Source: Natrialba chahannaoensis JCM 10990 (lineage in GTDB: Archaea > Halobacteriota > Halobacteria > Halobacteriales > Natrialbaceae). From it: a stretch of 64,000 bases of DNA. Location of the stretch: contig NZ_AOIN01000059.1 in NCBI RefSeq assembly GCF_000337135.1, positions 62,001-126,000 of the forward strand, in the 5' to 3' direction. The notes beneath the pieces are model-generated. The model did no database searches. It was given only the letters and a program-made list of their open reading frames with translations, and was not told the origin of the DNA. Shown piece after piece: positions 26,343 through 33,826 of this stretch. The number at the start of each line of letters is the position of its first letter. Position 1 is the stretch's first letter. The position numbers and the translations under genes were made by a program.

Positions 26343-27332
26343 TCACGACGACAGGTGTGCCAGCAACTCCTCGGAGACTAACGCTGATGCCTCGTGTTGG
26401 GCCCAGTGGCTCGCTCCCGAAACCTGCACGAACCGACGTTGGGCACACTGCGAGATACTCCGCTGTGCGAGTTCCGTCGTCAGTGCAACATCCTCGTCAC
26501 CCCAGATGAGAAGCGTGGGCGTTTGGAGTTGGTCGTCGTCGGCCGCGGGCATCGAGGGACCGAGCCTGATTAGCGGGTACCGGCCACTCGCACGGTACCA
26601 GTTGAGCATTCCGGTGAGTGAACCTGGCTGTTGCCAAGCGCGACGGTACAGTGCTCGGTCCGGTTCCGGGAACGTTCCAGTTTGCGCAGTCTCCGTCAGC
26701 GCCCGCTCGAGACGCTCGTACTCGTTCGCCCCGAGCAGTCGTTCGGGAAGCCAGGGGAGTTGAAACAGGAAGGCGTACCAGCTCCGGGCTTGCTGTTCGA
26801 TCGAGGACCGCAACACCCGCTGAAACACCGCGGGATGCGGCGCGTTGATGACCGCCAGGCGGTCGACCAAATCTGGATAGCGGGTGGCGAGATCCCACGC
26901 GACGATGCCGCCCCAGTCGTGGCCGACGACGTGTGCGCGCTCTCGGCCTGCCGCCTCGATCTGATCGACGATATCCCGCGTCAGGTATCGCAGTCGGTAC
27001 GCGCCGACACCCTCGGGCTTCTCGCTGCGGTTGTAGCCGCGCTGGTCCGGCACCACGACACGGTAGCCGGCCTCGAGCAGCGGCTCGAGCTGGTGTCGCC
27101 AGCCGTACCAGAACTCCGGGAACCCGTGGAGCAAGACAACCAGTGGACCCGACTCGTCGCCACCGGTAACCACGTGGAGACGAACTGTTGAGAGCTCGCG
27201 GGTACTCGAGTCCACGTCCACTGCTGGACAGACTGCTGCGTCGGGGGCGGTTGCGTCGTCAGTGGGTGACAGAGGGGACACTATAGGTGTCTGTCTCGAC
27301 CCAGCCCCGTAAATCAAATCTGGGATGAACAT
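26343..27332 (-). CDS. Alpha/beta hydrolase, epoxide hydrolase-like
   Basis: Up to 329 aa. The core has the oxyanion-hole motif LLHGFPEFWYGWRHQL, the nucleophile elbow VGHDWGGIVAWDLA with Asp as in epoxide hydrolases and haloalkane dehalogenases, and the charge-relay segments WGDEDVAL and SGASHWAQHE (catalytic His). The cap region has RSWYAFLFQLPWLPE, typical of epoxide hydrolases. The first ~45 residues are poor in family resemblance. A GTG at 27221 or 27215 would give a ~290-aa protein nearer the family norm, and a palindromic TATA-like element (27277-27292) lies upstream of those. Natural substrate unknown. Confidence 0.88.
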   Translation of the reverse strand: MFIPDLIYGAGSRQTPIVSPLSPTDDATAPDAAVCPAVDVDSSTRELSTVRLHVVTGGDESGPLVVLLHGFPEFWYGWRHQLEPLLEAGYRVVVPDQRGYNRSEKPEGVGAYRLRYLTRDIVDQIEAAGRERAHVVGHDWGGIVAWDLATRYPDLVDRLAVINAPHPAVFQRVLRSSIEQQARSWYAFLFQLPWLPERLLGANEYERLERALTETAQTGTFPEPDRALYRRAWQQPGSLTGMLNWYRASGRYPLIRLGPSMPAADDDQLQTPTLLIWGDEDVALTTELAQRSISQCAQRRFVQVSGASHWAQHEASALVSEELLAHLSS

Positions 27333-27402
27333 GTTCGCCAGTGTTCTTCTGTCTCAAGAATCATCGATGCAGGTGACAAGGAGGAACGCATTTGTACAAC
27401 TG

Positions 27403-27408
27403 AGGAGG
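27403..27408 (+). promoter_or_regulatory. Ribosome binding site of the nirK remnant
   Basis: The purine run gaggag, part of tgaggaggaa, ends about 8 bases before ATG 27416. It fits a Shine-Dalgarno site and fixes that start, unlike most genes here, which look leaderless. Confidence 0.5.
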
Positions 27409-27415
27409 AAGCCCA

Positions 27416-28299
27416 ATGACCCAACCCACGGTACTCGCAAACCGACGACAGTTCGTTCAGGGAGTCGGCGCAGCCGGCGCGATTGCCGTCGCTGGCTGTC
27501 TCGACGACAGCGTGAGGCGGCCTGACGCGTCCGATGTAGAACCGGCTGCGGCTGACCGAGACGACGACGAAGAGCACGAAGACGACGGACTCCCACCAGC
27601 GGAGTCGCCAGATATCGACCACATCGCAGCCGACCCACAGGCACTCCCACCCCCGGTCGACTGGGACGAACCCGAACGCACGAGCTTACACTCGAGACGA
27701 TCGAGGCCACGGTCGAGATCGAACTCTACCACTGTGCGGTGCCGGCGATGGACCAGCACATCAGCCTAGGGATGTTCGGTGCGATCCTCGTCGAACCCGC
27801 TGATGGCCTCCCGGAGGTCGACCGCGAGTTCTACATCGGGCAACACGAACTCTACACTGACGGCGAGACCGGCGAGGAGGGCCACCACCAATTCGACTTT
27901 GACGCCTCCGCGGACGAAGACCCGACCTACGTCCTGCTGAACGGTGAGGTCGGCGCGGTCAGTGCCGACGGCCCACACGGTGCACCTGAGGCCGAGGTCG
28001 GCGAAACCGTCCGCGTCTACTTCGCGAACGGCGGCCCCAACTTCACCAGTGCACTCCACCCGATCGGCAACGTCTGGTCGCGTCTCTACCGGGACGGCGA
28101 CCTGCTCACGGAACCCGCAAAGAACGTCGAGACGACGCCGGTCGCACCGGGGACCAGCGTCGCAGGAGAGATGGAGCTGGTCGTTCCCGGCCCGATCAAA
28201 CTCGTCGACCACGCGCTCTCGCGGGTTGTCCACAACGGTGCACTCGGCGTTATCGAGGTCAGCGGCGACCCCGACCCGGCGGTCTACGACGAGTCGTGA
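27416..28299 (+). pseudogene. nirK: Copper nitrite reductase remnant with internal deletion and frameshift
   Basis: The 5' part encodes a Tat lipoprotein start (NRRQFVQGVGAAGAIAVAGC), an acidic linker and DIDHIAADPQALPPPVDWDE, the usual N-terminus of haloarchaeal NirK. At 27677-27679 the frame shifts: HELTLETIEATVEIE continues one frame on. At ~27723 this joins directly to LYHCAVPAMDQHISLGMFGAILVEP, skipping the rest of the first cupredoxin domain. The second domain is complete to the end (NFTSALHPIGNVW, IKLVDHALSRVVHNGALGVI). Retained ligands are the His-Cys pair, a His, a Met and the late His; the first type 1 and type 2 His ligands are lost. It cannot be a working nitrite reductase. Confidence 0.88.
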
Positions 28300-28357
28300 T
28301 CCAGCGGCTCATCCACACGGTCTTTTTCTACGCAGATCATCGCAAAACACCTCGCAA

Positions 28358-28495
28358 CTACGTCCACACCCGCAAACACTCACTCGAACAGAAGTGCAAA
28401 TCGATCTCCGCCCCGTCGGTTCCCGCGTCGTGCGTCGTCAACGTGTACGCAACGTCTGGTTCTCGACAGTTGTCGCACTCGAGTACAGCAGCCAT
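28358..28495 (-). CDS. Small zinc-finger-like protein
   Basis: A 45-aa protein (MAAVLECDNCREPDVAY...) with CxxC near the N-terminus and CSSEC near the C-terminus. The four Cys could bind one zinc. Short Cys-pair proteins of this kind are common in haloarchaea (treble-clef-like). ATG 28495 begins the conserved part; in-frame codons reach back to 28564 but look non-conserved. No function known. Confidence 0.65.
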   Translation of the reverse strand: MAAVLECDNCREPDVAYTLTTHDAGTDGAEIDLHFCSSECLRVWT

Positions 28496-28626
28496 AGCCG
28501 AGTCGACCGGACAAACAGGCTTGAGTATGCACTCATTAGCACTCCATTCTGTCGAGTAGAACAATCTGGCGCAGCGACGAGCGCCAGTAAATAATTCGTT
28601 GAGTGCACTGCAATCGGCGACTCGAT

Positions 28627-29685
28627 CTACACCGGTGCACCGCTCTCGGCTTCGAGCAGTTCGTGATACCGATTGCGAATCGTCACTTCGGAGATGCTCG
28701 CGACCTCACTGACATCGTTCTGAGTCACTTTCTCGTTCGTGAGGAGTGCGCCGGCGTACACCGCCGCCGCTGCGAGCCCCACCGGTGACTTGCCGCTATG
28801 GATGCCCGATTCCTTGGCCGTCTCGAGTAACTGCCGAGCGCGGCGTTCAGTCTCGTCGGAGAGGTCGAGATCGCTTGCGAAGCGCGGCACGTAGCTCACC
28901 GGGTCCGCCGGTTTGACTTCGAGGCCGAGTTCGCGGATTACGTAGCGGTAGGTGCGAGCGATTTCGTCCTTCTCGACGCGGCTGACGCCCGCGATTTCGT
29001 CGAGACTGCGCGGGGTGCCGGCCTGTCGGGCCGACGCGTACAGCGAGGCGGTCGAAACGCCCTCGATGGACCGACCTGGGAGCAGGTCCTCCTCGAGTGC
29101 CCGCCGATAGATGACGCTCGCGGTCTCGCGGACGTTATCGGGGAGGCCGAGCGCGCTGGCCATCCGGTCGATCTCACCGAGCGCCTGCTTCAGGTTGCGC
29201 TCCTTCGAATCGCGGGTTCGGAAGCGCTCGTTCCAGGTGCGAAGACGCTGCATCTTCTGGCGCTGGCGGCTGGAGAGGGACTTGCCGTAGGCGTCTTTGT
29301 CCTGCCAGCCGATGTTCGTCGAGAGCCCCTGGTCGTGCATCATGTTGGTGGTTGGGGCACCGACGCGGCTCTTTTCGTCCTTTTCGGCGGCGTCGAACGC
29401 GCGCCACTCGGGGCCGCGGTCGATCTCGCCTTCCTGGACGACGAGGCCGCAGTCCGCACAGACGGTTTCGGCGTGTTCCGCGTCGGACATGAGACGGCCG
29501 TCACACTCTGGGCACTGTTCTTGTTCTTGGCTTTGCTCCTGTTCCTGTTCTTGTGCGTGCTCGCGTTCGCGCTGTCGCTGTCGGTCGCCTGTCTGCCCGT
29601 CCTGCTCGTCCGTCTGCTCGCTGGACTCCGCCCGCTCAGTCGTGCGTCGCTCGCCGCTGTGAGTTCGAATACTGGAGTCAGTCAT
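28627..29685 (-). CDS. tfb: Transcription initiation factor IIB (TFB)
   Basis: A 352-aa TFB that recruits RNA polymerase to TBP-bound promoters. After a low-complexity Glu/Gln/Arg N-terminus (~residues 10-55) comes the zinc ribbon (CPECDGR...CADCGLVVQEG) and the B-reader/linker (RGPEWRAFDAAEKDEKSRVG, TNIGWQDKDAYGKSLSSRQR). Two cyclin folds follow (RTWNERFRTRDSKERNLKQA onward and SYVPRFASDLDLSDE onward). Haloarchaea carry many TFB paralogues; this one has an unusually long Gln/Glu stretch before the ribbon. Start at ATG 29685; another at 29733 is possible. Confidence 0.95.
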   Translation of the reverse strand: MTDSSIRTHSGERRTTERAESSEQTDEQDGQTGDRQRQREREHAQEQEQEQSQEQEQCPECDGRLMSDAEHAETVCADCGLVVQEGEIDRGPEWRAFDAAEKDEKSRVGAPTTNMMHDQGLSTNIGWQDKDAYGKSLSSRQRQKMQRLRTWNERFRTRDSKERNLKQALGEIDRMASALGLPDNVRETASVIYRRALEEDLLPGRSIEGVSTASLYASARQAGTPRSLDEIAGVSRVEKDEIARTYRYVIRELGLEVKPADPVSYVPRFASDLDLSDETERRARQLLETAKESGIHSGKSPVGLAAAAVYAGALLTNEKVTQNDVSEVASISEVTIRNRYHELLEAESGAPV

Positions 29686-29952
29686 TGGTGGTGATACCGA
29701 TCGAACCGTCGCTGAAAACGCCCTGTCAGTCATAGTCTAACACTCCGGCGTAACTTAAAAACTGTGATCGTACGGATATCTGAACGCGCGCCTGCGGAAG
29801 TAATCAGCGCTTCAGCCGTTCACACCCGATTCGATAGTCCTCCTCACTCGCCAACGTGCGCCCGAATCGTCGAGGCGAATGCAGGCCACATCACAGCCGC
29901 CAGCTGTCGCCGTATCGAAACGCTTACTCCCGACAGGGCGATTCGAACACGT

Positions 29953-30231
29953 ATGAGCGACGACGCCGTCAACCCCGAGGCAGTCCGCCACGTTGCGGAG
30001 CTGGCCCGCGTCGACCTCGATGACGAGGAGGTCGAGGCGTTCACCGGCCAGTTCGCGGACATACTCGAGTACTTCGAAACCTTAGACGAGGTGCCGGAGG
30101 TCGAGCGCGAGGCTGCCCTGACGAACGTGATGCGCCCGGACGAAGAGCGCGACTCGCTGGACCGCGAAGAGGCGCTTCGGAACGCACCCGAGACCGAGGA
30201 CGGCTTCTTCAAAGGACCGAACGTCTCCTGA
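29953..30231 (+). CDS. gatC: Asp-tRNA(Asn)/Glu-tRNA(Gln) amidotransferase subunit GatC
   Basis: A 92-aa subunit with the GatC pattern VRHVAELARVDLDDEEVEAF, LEYFETLDEVPEVER and the closing MRPDEERDSLDREEALRNAP. By family it stabilises the GatA-GatB complex that amidates mischarged Asp-tRNA(Asn) (and Glu-tRNA(Gln) in some organisms). It is directly followed by gatA, 6 bp apart; gatB is not in this window. A weak TATA-like stretch (gcttac, near 29922) lies about 30 nt upstream of ATG 29953, suggesting a leaderless mRNA. Confidence 0.94.
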   Translation: MSDDAVNPEAVRHVAELARVDLDDEEVEAFTGQFADILEYFETLDEVPEVEREAALTNVMRPDEERDSLDREEALRNAPETEDGFFKGPNVS

Positions 30232-30237
30232 TCGGCT

Positions 30238-31545
30238 ATGGTTGACAACATCTTCATCACGGACGAGCGAATCGAGGGCGACGAAGTCGCGGACGCAGAC
30301 GGCCCACTCGCGGGCCGCACAGTCGCCGTCAAGGACAACATTTCGACAAAGGGCGTCGCAACGACCTGCGGGTCGGCGATGCTCGAAGAGTACGTGCCAC
30401 CGTACGACGCGACGGTCATCTCGCGGCTCAAGGAGGCTGGCGCGACCATCGTCGGCAAGGCCAACATGGACGAGTTCGGCATGGGGTCGACCACCGAAAC
30501 CTCGGCGTTCGGCCCGACGGACAATCCCGCTGCACCGGGCCACGTCCCAGGTGGCTCCTCCGGTGGCTCGGCCGCTGCCGTCGCCGCCGGCGAGGCCGAC
30601 CTCGCGCTCGGCTCGGACACGGGTGGCTCGATCCGCTGTCCGGCCGCCTTCTGCGGCGTTGTCGGCATCAAGCCGACGTACGGCCTCGTCTCGCGATACG
30701 GCCTGGTCGCCTACGGAAACAGCCTCGAACAGATCGGCCCGTTCGGCGAGACCGTCGAGGACGCGGCCGCGCTGCTCGACGTTATCGCGGGACCGGATGA
30801 GCGGGACGCGACAACGCGTGAGGCTGCTCCCGAGGGTGAGCGCTACGCCGATGCCGCAACCGGCGACGTGGACGGCCTCACCATCGGTGTTCCCACCGAA
30901 CTCCTCGAAGGAGCCGACGAGGACGTCGTCGACACCTTCTGGGACGCCATCGCCGACCTCGAAGACCAGGGTGCAGAGTACCACGAGGTCTCCCTGCCGT
31001 CCGTCGAACACGCCGTCGAGGCCTACTACGTGATCGCGATGTCCGAAGCCTCCTCGAACCTCGCCCGGTTCGACGGCGTCCGCTACGGCCCCGAGGCCGA
31101 AACCGAGGGCGACGTCGATACCGGGGGCAACTGGAACGAAACCTTCTCCCAGGTCCGCAAGGACGGCTTCGGCGACGAGGTCAAGCGCCGCATCCTCCTC
31201 GGCACCTACGCGCTCTCGGCGGGCTACCACGACAAGTACTACAAGAAGGCCCAGGACGCCCGCGCCTGGGTCAAGCAGGACTTCGACGAGGCGCTCTCCG
31301 AGGCCGACGTGCTCGCCTCGCCGACGATGCCGGTTACCCCGTTCGAGCAGGGCGAGAGTCTCGACGACCCGCTCCAGATGTACCTCGCCGACGCCAACAC
31401 CGTCCCCGTGAACCTCGCAGATCTGCCCGCAATCTCGGTTCCAGCCGGCGAAAGCGACGCCGACGGCCTCCCCGTCGGCCTCCAGCTTGTCGGCCCCGCA
31501 TTCGGTGAAGAGCGGTTGATTCGCGCGGCAAGTGCACTCGAGTAA
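30238..31545 (+). CDS. gatA: Asp-tRNA(Asn)/Glu-tRNA(Gln) amidotransferase subunit GatA
   Basis: A 435-aa amidase-signature enzyme that supplies ammonia from glutamine for tRNA transamidation. The Ser-cisSer-Lys triad is visible: Lys in TVAVKDNISTKG, cis-Ser in GGSSGGSAAAVAAGE, and the nucleophile Ser in LGSDTGGSIRCPA. The C-terminal part contains DVLASPTMPVTPF and LPAISVPAGESDADGLPVGL as usual. It is shorter than bacterial GatA (about 480 aa) because of reduced N-terminal segments, as in other haloarchaea. Cotranscribed with gatC. Confidence 0.95.
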   Translation: MVDNIFITDERIEGDEVADADGPLAGRTVAVKDNISTKGVATTCGSAMLEEYVPPYDATVISRLKEAGATIVGKANMDEFGMGSTTETSAFGPTDNPAAPGHVPGGSSGGSAAAVAAGEADLALGSDTGGSIRCPAAFCGVVGIKPTYGLVSRYGLVAYGNSLEQIGPFGETVEDAAALLDVIAGPDERDATTREAAPEGERYADAATGDVDGLTIGVPTELLEGADEDVVDTFWDAIADLEDQGAEYHEVSLPSVEHAVEAYYVIAMSEASSNLARFDGVRYGPEAETEGDVDTGGNWNETFSQVRKDGFGDEVKRRILLGTYALSAGYHDKYYKKAQDARAWVKQDFDEALSEADVLASPTMPVTPFEQGESLDDPLQMYLADANTVPVNLADLPAISVPAGESDADGLPVGLQLVGPAFGEERLIRAASALE

Positions 31546-31689
31546 CATCGAGTAACGGTCCGACTCGAACCCGATTTTACGTCCACTCGTGGTGTGGCTG
31601 AGACCGCCGATAGCTGGGAGCGATGCCGCCGGAGCTGGTCACACAGCCAGTCTTGACCCCGAAACCAGTCGTTGAACCGATCATTGGTC

Positions 31690-31699
31690 TGTATACTTA
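31690..31699 (+). promoter_or_regulatory. TATA-like box for the 31726 gene
   Basis: The stretch tgtatactta lies 27-36 nt before ATG 31726 in the otherwise gene-free gap 31546-31725. It supports ATG 31726 and a leaderless transcript. Confidence 0.5.
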
Positions 31700-31725
31700 A
31701 GCTCACAGCTGCTGACGGACGTGCT

Positions 31726-32076
31726 ATGATCGGGGTTGGATCGACGCAGGTCGTCGCCGCGTGCTTTGCGGGGACGATGATCGTCGTGAGTGCAATAGGG
31801 CTGTTAGAGCGGGCGTTCTCACTGGAGTCGGTTGCCGAACGCTACGGTCCGGCGATCGTCGTCGCGGGCTGGGTGCTGCTCGGGACGCTCGGAGTGGCGA
31901 TGGCTGGGCAGTTGCTGGCCGGCGAGACCGTCTCCGTCACCGTGGCGTTCACCGGCTTCGCGGCGACGCTCGCCTGGGTGTTCGTCGAACAGAGCGTGAC
32001 GCAGTCGCCCGAGAATCCGACGACGCCCCTCGGGCGCTGGCTACTGAGACGGCTCTCTACGAGTTCGAAGGAGTGA
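31726..32076 (+). CDS. Small membrane protein, unknown function
   Basis: A 116-aa protein with about three hydrophobic segments (VVAACFAGTMIVVSAIGLL, YGPAIVVAGWVLLGTLGVA, VSVTVAFTGFAATLAWVFV) and a short basic/polar C-terminus (GRWLLRRLSTSSKE). No family recognised. The longer frame from 31672 lacks a matching promoter and is rejected. Confidence 0.7.
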   Translation: MIGVGSTQVVAACFAGTMIVVSAIGLLERAFSLESVAERYGPAIVVAGWVLLGTLGVAMAGQLLAGETVSVTVAFTGFAATLAWVFVEQSVTQSPENPTTPLGRWLLRRLSTSSKE

Positions 32077-32133
32077 GAAATCGGGCGGCTGCTTGCTGTG
32101 TTCGTCTGCGGTTCGGTTGCTGTTTCCCGCTCG

Positions 32134-32493
32134 CTACTCCTCGTAGGCGAGGTTCATAATCCACTGCGAGAAGGCGTCACTGTTCGGATCGACCTCCTCC
32201 TCACCGATGAACGGCGAGAGCATGTCGCCAGCCATCAACAGTGTAAAGTCAAGATCGCGTGCGGTCGGCGTGATGTAGTAGGTGTTGTGTCCGTTGTACA
32301 CCGTATCCTCGCGGTTGACGAGGTCGTACTCGACGAGCGACTCGACGATTCGACTTCCCTTGCGCGAGGAGACATCGAGTTCCTTCCAGAAGTCGCTCTG
32401 GTGGATACCGCCGGTCTCTCGAACGAGTTCGAGACCGGCCCGTTCGTCCTCCGTGAGCTCCGATTCGGCCGCAGAGACGCTCACGGCAACCAC
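32134..32493 (-). CDS. Winged-helix (MarR-like) DNA-binding protein
   Basis: A 119-aa protein with a winged helix in its first ~75 residues: RAGLELVRETGGIHQSDFWK, SSRKGSRIVESLVEYDLVNRE and the wing VYNGHNTYYITPTARDL. The C-terminal ~40 residues (LLMAGDMLSPFIGEEEVDPN) are less conserved. It is one of the many small haloarchaeal helix-turn-helix regulators; target and signal are unknown. Its start faces the TANGO2-like gene end with 94 bp between them. Confidence 0.82.
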   Translation of the reverse strand: MVAVSVSAAESELTEDERAGLELVRETGGIHQSDFWKELDVSSRKGSRIVESLVEYDLVNREDTVYNGHNTYYITPTARDLDFTLLMAGDMLSPFIGEEEVDPNSDAFSQWIMNLAYEE

Positions 32494-32587
32494 CCCTCCG
32501 TGCTCGTACTCGTCGCGACAGCCAGGTGTGCGTCCATGTGCGTATGAGAGGCAGGGAGCCGCTTAAATGTGCCCTTCGACGCCAGTG

Positions 32588-33502
32588 TCATTCGTTTCGA
32601 CGAGTCCATTCTTCGAACGTGAACTCGGCACCCGTCGTAGGGTCAGTTGGCCCGCCGGAGTCTGATTCGGGTTCGAACGTGAACTCGGACGCAGACTCGG
32701 AGCCGGAGTCGGACTCGAGTGCAAGCGCAACCGGCTGATATGCCGTCTCGCAGGGTGGGCCGGACGCGAACCAATAGGTCGCGCCGGCGAGTCCGTTTGC
32801 CCCGTCCGAATCCGGGGCGATCGCGAGCAGTGAGGACGACCGCGTGCCGTACCCGTCGCCGTGGATACAGACACCGAACTCGTGGTCACCGAGGACGGTG
32901 CCGGCGCGTGCGAGCCAATCTGGGGCGGATTCGTCCGTCTCGGCTGCGAGTTCGGCGCGAACCGCTCGTGCGTTCTCGGCCTGCGCGCTCGCAACCTCGG
33001 TCCGGAACGACGGGAGGTCCACCTCGTCGTCCGCGGCAACGTTGACCACGACGTGGACGCCAGGGTCGAACTCGGTAACCGAGAGGTCGCCGTCCCACTG
33101 ATAGCAGTATGCGTCGGTCGCATCGGCGATCACGAGCCAGAAGCCGTCGTACTCGTTCCCATCTGTCGCCTCCTCGACGATATCGGCTGCGTCCGACGCG
33201 GAGCGGGCCTCGAGGACGTCTGCGACGAGCAGTCCCCGAGAGCGGTCACCGGCGAGGTCGGCGTCGATCCACTTGTTGGTGATGCCGGCGAAGAGGCCGT
33301 GTTCGTTGAAACCGATCCACGTGCCGCCGGCTTCGGCGTCCTGCGGGGCGACGACAAGCGGGCCCTCACTGTAGATGGCGGGTGGGTGTGAGTCGCGGTC
33401 GACGGCTTCATCCCGGTTCGCGGCGACAGCAACCGGCACGTCATCGAAGACCTGCCAGGCGAGCGTCAGTGTGCACACGTTCGAAAAAAGGCGGTCAAGC
33501 AT
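32588..33502 (-). CDS. NRDE/TANGO2-family protein
   Basis: A 304-aa protein of the NRDE (TANGO2) family. The catalytic-looking N-terminus NVCTLTLAW is followed by the diagnostic AANRDE motif, then GGTWIGFNEHGLFAGITN and CVCIHGDGYGTRSSS-like C-terminal text, the Ntn-hydrolase-like pattern. Eukaryotic TANGO2 has been linked to heme and lipid handling; the archaeal role is unknown. The C-terminal ~45 residues are a low-complexity Ser/Asp/Glu stretch in which EFTFE occurs twice, encoded by near-identical DNA at 32614-32628 and 32674-32688. Confidence 0.88.
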   Translation of the reverse strand: MLDRLFSNVCTLTLAWQVFDDVPVAVAANRDEAVDRDSHPPAIYSEGPLVVAPQDAEAGGTWIGFNEHGLFAGITNKWIDADLAGDRSRGLLVADVLEARSASDAADIVEEATDGNEYDGFWLVIADATDAYCYQWDGDLSVTEFDPGVHVVVNVAADDEVDLPSFRTEVASAQAENARAVRAELAAETDESAPDWLARAGTVLGDHEFGVCIHGDGYGTRSSSLLAIAPDSDGANGLAGATYWFASGPPCETAYQPVALALESDSGSESASEFTFEPESDSGGPTDPTTGAEFTFEEWTRRNE

Positions 33503-33572
33503 CTTAAGTGACGGTCTGCCACTCTGTGCCCGGGTTCAAAGAACGGACGGCACTGAGAACAATGCGGACCCG

Positions 33573-33728
33573 CTACTCGATCGATTTCGCGCGGTTCTGA
33601 AAGTCACCGCCACACAGCTCACACTCTCCCGGGTTCGTCCTGGCTTCGACGATTCGACCGCACTGAAGACACTCATACGCAGACGTTAGCTCCGAGGTGT
33701 CGTCTTCGACATCTTGCCCGTGTGGCAT
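33573..33728 (-). CDS. Rubrerythrin-like zinc ribbon small protein
   Basis: A 51-aa protein ending in a zinc ribbon: CLQCGRIVEA then CELCGGDF, two CxxC knuckles 16 residues apart, as in the rubredoxin-like part of rubrerythrins. A TATA-like box lies 23-28 bp upstream of ATG 33728, so the transcript is leaderless and the longer frame to 33785 is not needed. Function unknown; proteins of this kind are very common in haloarchaea. Confidence 0.75.
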   Translation of the reverse strand: MPHGQDVEDDTSELTSAYECLQCGRIVEARTNPGECELCGGDFQNRAKSIE

Positions 33729-33750
33729 ATGATAGCATTCGATCTCAGCG

Positions 33751-33756
33751 CATAAA
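33751..33756 (-). promoter_or_regulatory. TATA-like box of the rubrerythrin-like gene
   Basis: Read on the minus strand this is tttatg within atctttatgcgc, 23-28 bases upstream of the ATG at 33728. Confidence 0.45.
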
Positions 33757-33826
33757 GATTGTTTGAGGCACCAGATGTTTGACACGCTATCGTTTTATAA
33801 TTGCTGTGTCGTGCCTGTGACCGGAG

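Noticed and set aside
26277-27292. Hydrolase start at 27332 as certain
   Set aside because: The first ~45 residues do not match the family and a palindromic TATA-like element lies downstream of that start; GTG 27221/27215 remain equally possible, so the start is left open.
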